Positions 62,236-64,000 of a stretch of 64,000 nucleotides of DNA are shown here, one piece after another. Where the stretch lies: contig CAUEEP010000742.1 of NCBI GenBank assembly GCA_958450365.1, positions 4,693,001-4,757,000 of the forward strand, written 5' to 3'. A program made the translations under genes and the position numbers. The stretch is from Mesorhabditis belari (Eukaryota; Nematoda; Chromadorea; Rhabditida; Rhabditidae). Positions within the stretch are counted from its first letter, which is position 1. The number at the start of each line of letters is the position of its first letter. The notes under the pieces were generated by a model that made no database searches, was not told the origin of the DNA, and worked only from the letters and a program-made list of their open reading frames with translations.

Positions 62236-64000
62236 TAAGTAACCCTTATAGCTAGCTTATGTTATCAATACCTTCTAGGGTTTTGCATCGATTTTCTAGT
62301 ACTCTTTTGCACTTCAGCGCGTAATTTTCGTGGAGATAAAGATCTCTTTTTTTGAATTTTTCGTAGAACTTTTTAAATTCTCATAAAGCCGACGGTAAAG
62401 TGTACTTATTTAGCCGTAATTTTTGCCGTTTCCAGCTTTTCTCGCTTTTTTACGTGTGTGTGTTTTCGCGGGCGACCACCTTTTGCACAAATTTGTATAG
62501 AAAAAATTGAGCGCTTTTGTAAGAATCAATTTTTTATACCTCTTGAAAGGTTTTGAGGGTTCAGGATAGTTTAGAAATTAGAATTTGCATTTATCTTTTC
62601 CTAGTTGAATTGCTAAAACCTGAAATTTCCTCTAAGCTTTTCTCTCATCAATTTTCTCGAAAAATCTCAGTTTCCAACAAATCTAGTGAGCATTTATAAA
62701 CATTTCCCTCTCATACTTAAATGCCCCAATTTTTTATGTCAAATACAATCCGTGTGACAACAAAACCCAATTTTTCATTAAATTTTGCTCTTTTTAAACG
62801 GTTTTGTTGTTGCTTTTTCTTTTTCTAAAATGATCCAGCCCTAATTTCCCGTCATTTTTAAGCCATTAGTTCTCATTTTATGGTAATTTTTGACTGGTAT
62901 TGTACATAGACCAATCTCTCCTTTTTTTATCTCTTGAGTCACATTTTTTCACTAATTTTGTAGTCTTCTCGCAACTTTTAGTGTTATCATATTGTTTGGG
63001 TCAAAAAAAATAAATCATTTTAAAATGCGATTCAGGTTTTTGAAACAAAAAATGCAAAAACTATACAATCCGAAAGTTAACTATGTGAATCATTTCTGAA
63101 ATTGCATTGTATATTTGAACTTAAAATTAAATTTAAAGTTCATGTGGACAAAAACATGTTTCTGAAAATGGTCTTGAAAGAGTCTTACCTAGAATTATTC
63201 CTTGATTTCTTTGCTGTTTCCATTTATTCTCTCATCACCTGGTGATCTTCCAGACAATACACTTTTTATGAATTGATCAGGAATCGAGACAGTCACCTAA
63301 ATTTTTTAATGGATTTGCAAGCACTTTATTCGCTACACTCTCAATAGGCACTCGTGATCCACTCGTTTGCCCATCTCTCAACGGAACTCTTTGTGAAATC
63401 GCTTAGTGACGAATTGATGAAATCATCTAGAATTTTTTTGATTTCAGTCTAGATTTGGGGACATCCTGTAGCTGCTGACATGAAGGAAACTCTTTGACTG
63501 TGTTCTACTTGGCGACATTTGCCCTCGAGTCTCCTAAATATAAGAAAATCTGGTCACAATTTACTATAGTTTATCTATAGTTTAGTTTAAATACAGTTAC
63601 ATAAATGTTTGAGTTAACGTTTAGATACTCGGAAATGCTGTGATGTTTCAATGCTTGCACTCGGCAATTCTGAATTTCAATATCACTTTCAGCTTCACAA
63701 AGTGAAGCCGCGCAAAATGCATTGAGTACCAATAAAATACTAGCTTTGGAAGAATATAACAAAAATGAGCCCAATCGAACTCAATTTTTGTATATTTTCT
63801 TTGAACACCTCAAAGGAATTTCATTTTATTTGAGAAGAATATTCTTGAAGAAGATTCATTTGATTCTTTTCTTTTCACTTTCCTTTATATCATTTCTTTT
63901 GAAAGAGTTCATGTCTTCCCCATTCATATAAAGATTTCAGCGTTTATGAACATCGAAATGTTAATCGAAAGACTGCGAAAAGATTTTGACTGGTTAAGGA
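62236..64000. other. 3' flank of the GTPBP gene and right edge
   Basis: T-rich sequence compatible with a long 3' UTR. AATAAA occurs at 63,009-63,014. Beyond this only short unsupported frames (63,571-63,774 minus; 63,722-63,931 plus) are present. Confidence 0.4.

Overview
The window looks like AT-rich nematode nuclear DNA. The genes have many short introns (about 40-50 bp) with TTTCAG-type acceptors. Several start codons sit a few bases after an orphan acceptor, as expected for spliced-leader trans-splicing. There is an initiator tRNA-Met, an Acyltransferase-3/SGNH (OAC-type) gene family and a large load of mariner/Tc1, hAT-like, CR1-like and RTE-like elements. I cannot name the species.

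Layout. 1-300 may be the last exon of a gene entering from the left. 300-25,700 is almost gene-free: minisatellites, tRNA-like loci, foldback elements, LINE 3' ends, a Tc3-like mini-element that keeps only a DNA-binding ORF, and a GC-rich island with a TATA box and a long-range hairpin. 25,736-26,174 is a small two-exon gene of unknown function. 26,760-30,210 is a block of LINE, Tc1-like and mariner remnants. 32,242-51,905 is a tandem segmental duplication of about 10 kb. Each unit holds a 17-exon membrane acyltransferase gene (+) followed by an unrecognised minus-strand gene. The copies carry different lesions and different transposon insertions, so one copy often serves as the empty site for the other. 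52,025-55,390 (-) is a REPS-like EH-domain gene with a broken mariner in an intron. 58,294-58,365 (-) is initiator tRNA-Met. 59,321-62,235 (+) is a complete GTPBP1/2-type GTPase gene of 16 exons, with Asp where the family has the DxxGH histidine.

How it fits together. No operon or multi-gene system is evident. The host genes are a probable cuticle- or lipid-modifying acyltransferase pair, an endocytic adaptor, a translational GTPase and a tRNA. The most unusual material is the transposon biology: a composite in which two copies of one foldback family flank a captured piece of the acyltransferase gene, mosaic elements built from two families, nested insertions that can be ordered in time, and short perfect palindromes that look like template-switch products. 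Exon coordinates were derived by hand from splice signals and reading frame and may be off by a base in places.
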